Shown: piece by piece, positions 6,081 through 7,497 of the stretch
How the letters are laid out: each line of letters opens with the position of its first letter
Numbering within the stretch: the stretch's first letter is position 1
NCBI GenBank assembly: GCA_002011395.1
Contig: MTNG01000041.1
Location: 1-7,497 of the forward strand
Length of the DNA: 7,497 bases
Reading direction: 5' to 3'
Source: Candidatus Aciduliprofundum sp. JdFR-45
Lineage (GTDB): Archaea; Thermoplasmatota; Thermoplasmata; Thermoplasmatales; JdFR-45
Position numbers and translations under genes: made by a program
Notes under the pieces: model-generated
Told to the model about the DNA's origin: nothing
Seen by the model: the letters and a program-made list of their open reading frames with translations, nothing else
The model's database searches: none

Positions 6081-6832
6081 ATCTCCACGCTGCCGCCCTT
6101 GAGCAGCGGGACGAGAAGAACGCCTATAGGCGTGAGGTCCAGCACGTACTTCGCGCGGGAGTGCGTCGTTCCGCGCATCTTCACGACCTGGAGCGTTCTC
6201 AGGAGGTCACCCCTGCGTTCTAAGTTCCCGAGCACTATTATGCCGTCCGCTATGGCCTCCTCCACGCCGTACTGCGAGTAGCCCTTTGCGGAGGGGAGCA
6301 GCTCGGAAACCAGCAGGGTTGTGCATCCCGCATCGCTCAGCTCCGTGCCAAGCCGGAGTATGAACTCCCTTATCTTCTCCTCTGTCGTGAGCCGGTAGCA
6401 GATGGAGGTGATGGAGTCAATCACCAGCCGCTTCACGTTCAGCTCCACCACCACCTTAACTATCTGGTCCACCAGTATCTGTATCTCCTCAAGCGTGAAG
6501 TCCAGTTTCTGGAGCCCCAGTTTCTCGTATATCACGGGGAGGTCTATGAATATCAGTTTCCTCTCCTCTATGAGTTTCGGGTCAAAGAACTCGTACGGTA
6601 TCATGTTCTTCAGCAGTTTATCCGATGCCTCCGTGACGGATATGTACAGGGAGCGCTCGCCCTGGAGGGCGCCGTGCACCAGAAACTCTATGCTGAGCGT
6701 CGTTTTCCCGGTGCCGCAGGAGCCGGTCACCAGTATGGTGTTGCCCCGCGGAATACCCCCGTTCAGAATGTTGTCAAGTCCTTCTATTCCCGTAACGCAG
6801 CGGTCCTCCCTCGCGCTGTAGGTATCGGCCAT
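6074..6832 (-). CDS. KaiC/RAD55-like ATPase with intact active site
   Basis: This is a single-domain KaiC/RAD55-type ATPase of the RecA superfamily, 252 residues from ATG 6832. Domain order: VTGIEGLDNILNGGIPRG (13-30), Walker A GSCGTGKT (37-44, with Lys43 and Thr44), YISVTEASDKLL (63-74, with Glu68 at the catalytic glutamate position), Walker B KRLVIDSITS with Asp139, GVEEAIADGIIVL, and the C-terminal VVKMRGTTHSR. In KaiC the KMRG strand reaches the neighbouring subunit's nucleotide, so a ring or filament is likely. Only one KaiC domain is present, so this is not a circadian-clock KaiC. Archaeal members are linked to signalling, motility or DNA-related switching, and the actual role here is unknown. 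It is the first gene of an operon with two degenerate paralogues. A GTG at 6838 is an alternative start, but a TATA element about 29 bases upstream of ATG 6832 favours a leaderless start there. Confidence 0.92.
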   Translation of the reverse strand: MADTYSAREDRCVTGIEGLDNILNGGIPRGNTILVTGSCGTGKTTLSIEFLVHGALQGERSLYISVTEASDKLLKNMIPYEFFDPKLIEERKLIFIDLPVIYEKLGLQKLDFTLEEIQILVDQIVKVVVELNVKRLVIDSITSICYRLTTEEKIREFILRLGTELSDAGCTTLLVSELLPSAKGYSQYGVEEAIADGIIVLGNLERRGDLLRTLQVVKMRGTTHSRAKYVLDLTPIGVLLVPLLKGGSVEMR

Positions 6833-6855
6833 CCACACTAATAATGCCGCTTCCC

Positions 6856-6871
6856 CTATATCTAACTTTTC
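6856..6871 (-). promoter_or_regulatory. probable promoter of the KaiC-like operon (BRE/TATA)
   Basis: On the minus strand GAAAAG (6871-6866) precedes TTAGATATA (6865-6857), a BRE/TATA arrangement. The TATA centre is about 29 bases before ATG 6832 and 23 before GTG 6838. With no Shine-Dalgarno sequence before either codon, a leaderless operon transcript starting close to ATG 6832 is the simplest reading. Confidence 0.5.
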
Positions 6872-6985
6872 ATAGCGGGGTGGGATGTGGGGAAATCGAA
6901 TTTATGTTTAAATCATTATGCGCTGTAGGATGGACCTATTGACATATTATTGAAACACCTGCGATAGAGACGAAAATCACTGCAA

Positions 6986-6994
6986 TATTTAAAA
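6986..6994 (+). promoter_or_regulatory. second TATA-like element upstream of the aIF1 gene
   Basis: TATTTAAAA is a good archaeal TATA-like match. If used on the plus strand it would start a transcript near 7015, giving a leader of about 95 bases before the aIF1 ATG or a short untranslated RNA. The element is nearly symmetrical, so it could also act on the minus strand. The sequence following it shows no recognisable RNA family. Confidence 0.3.
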
Positions 6995-7063
6995 CTTAGT
7001 CCTTCATTAACTCCGACGTCGTGCGCCGCTGTGAGCGATATAATGTACACCCCGCCCACTTCA

Positions 7064-7078
7064 GAAAAAATTTATATA
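7064..7078 (+). promoter_or_regulatory. strong archaeal promoter for the aIF1-birA transcript
   Basis: GAAAAAA followed by TTTATATA (7071-7078) is a textbook archaeal BRE and TATA box. Transcription is expected near 7100, giving a leader of about 10 bases that contains GAGGGAA. This is the best promoter match in the window, as suits a highly expressed translation factor gene. Confidence 0.75.
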
Positions 7079-7109
7079 CTCAATTTCTCTTAGTAGGCGA
7101 CGAGGGAAT

Positions 7110-7403
7110 ATGAAGAAGGTAATCGTGGGCGGTATACCTGATGAACTTCTGCCCTGGGAAGAGATAGCCAAAGAGCAGTCCATAATAAAGATACGGACGG
7201 ACAGGCGCAGATACGGCAAGATAGTGACCATCGTGGAGGGATTTGACCCCTCCGTGGACCTCCACGACATGGCGAAGATGCTCAAGAAGAAGATGGCAAC
7301 GGGCGGTTCAGTCAAGGACGGACAGATCGTGCTGCAGGGCGAGCACACGGAGCGCGTGAAGAAAGTTCTGGAGGACATGGGATACACCGTGGAAATCCTC
7401 TGA
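7110..7403 (+). CDS. translation initiation factor aIF1 (SUI1 family)
   Basis: aIF1 binds the small ribosomal subunit near the P site and helps select the correct start codon. The 97-residue product shows the SUI1 core: EEIAKEQSIIKIRTDRRRYG (17-36), KIVTIVEGFD, the DLHDMAKMLKKKMATGGSVKDG stretch, and IVLQGEHTERVKKVLEDMGY near the C-terminus. Length is normal for archaeal aIF1. Many archaeal homologues begin with a CPxCGLP...CxC cysteine cluster. Here the aligned segment reads VIVGGIPDELLPWEEIAKEQ, so all four cysteines are replaced. ATG 7110 follows GAGGGAAT, a modest ribosome site, and matches the family start. The stop codon overlaps the start of the biotin ligase gene. Identification is by clear family pattern. 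Confidence 0.95.
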   Translation: MKKVIVGGIPDELLPWEEIAKEQSIIKIRTDRRRYGKIVTIVEGFDPSVDLHDMAKMLKKKMATGGSVKDGQIVLQGEHTERVKKVLEDMGYTVEIL

Positions 7404-7497
7404 TGTTCACCTCCATTCTCTTTTACGATGTCGTCGGGAGCACCATGGATATAGCCCGCGCTCTCCCCCCCGGCACCGTGGTCGTGGCGCGGCAGCA
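7403..7497 (+). CDS. birA: biotin-protein ligase, N-terminal part (partial)
   Basis: The first 31 residues include FYDVVGSTMDIARALPPGTVVVARQ. This matches the start of the biotin-protein ligase catalytic domain, where the pattern (E/D)xxxSTxxxA...PGTVVxAxxQ precedes the GRGR biotin-binding loop. The enzyme activates biotin with ATP and attaches it to the carrier lysine of biotin-dependent carboxylases. The ATG at 7403 shares one base with the aIF1 stop (TGATG), so the two genes are probably cotranscribed and translationally coupled. There is no N-terminal DNA-binding domain, so this is the short ligase form without repressor function. The gene leaves the window at 7497, before the GRGR motif, so the rest is unseen. 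Confidence 0.85.
   Translation, partial: MFTSILFYDVVGSTMDIARALPPGTVVVARQ

Noticed and set aside
7021..7113. 30-residue GTG-initiated reading frame just before aIF1
   Set aside because: It spans the strong TATA box of the aIF1 promoter, has no ribosome site, and its peptide looks random.
1..7497. CRISPR array, insertion sequence or transposase
   Set aside because: No regularly spaced repeats, terminal inverted repeats or transposase-like protein were seen on either strand.

Overview
The window reads as a chromosomal segment of a euryarchaeon, most likely in or near the Thermoplasmatota. TATA/BRE-type promoters, a perfect archaeal Shine-Dalgarno sequence inside an operon, and archaeal versions of translation initiation factor 1, mevalonate kinase and KaiC/RAD55-type ATPases all say archaeon. 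The bacterial-type DNA gyrase A subunit restricts it to gyrase-bearing Euryarchaeota. AGG/AGA arginine and ATA isoleucine codons are common, as in many thermophilic archaea. No 16S rRNA gene is present, so the lineage is inference.

Layout. Positions 1-165 hold a possible 3' end of an upstream gene and a weak promoter. An AT-richer gene of unknown function follows (about 172-1194, + strand). A 184-base spacer with several possible hairpins and a TATA-like element (1195-1378) leads into gyrA (1379-3787, +). Mevalonate kinase (3774-4697, -) runs tail to tail into gyrA and overlaps it by 14 bp. Upstream of it on the same strand lies a three-gene operon of RecA-fold, KaiC/RAD55-like proteins: an intact ATPase (6074-6832), a short pseudo-ATPase core (5503-6069), and a third member whose Walker A lysine and threonine are replaced (4737-5495). 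A 277-base divergent promoter region (6833-7109) separates this operon from the aIF1 (SUI1) gene (7110-7403, +). That gene is translationally coupled by a TGATG stop/start to the beginning of a biotin-protein ligase gene that runs off the window (7403-7497).

How the genes work together. GyrA (with GyrB encoded elsewhere) introduces negative supercoils. Mevalonate kinase feeds archaeal isoprenoid lipid synthesis. aIF1 acts in start-codon selection, and BirA biotinylates a carboxylase. These are housekeeping genes, and nothing ties them functionally to the KaiC-like operon.

The most unusual element is that operon. Three paralogous RecA-fold proteins sit side by side with graded loss of the ATPase apparatus. 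This is the pattern expected of a hetero-oligomeric, ATP-controlled switch or scaffold in which only one subunit hydrolyses ATP. That role is inference; no partner or output domain is visible here. Other oddities are an aIF1 without the usual four N-terminal cysteines and a GyrA with Gly-Asn in place of the Asp-Ser of the quinolone-binding helix.
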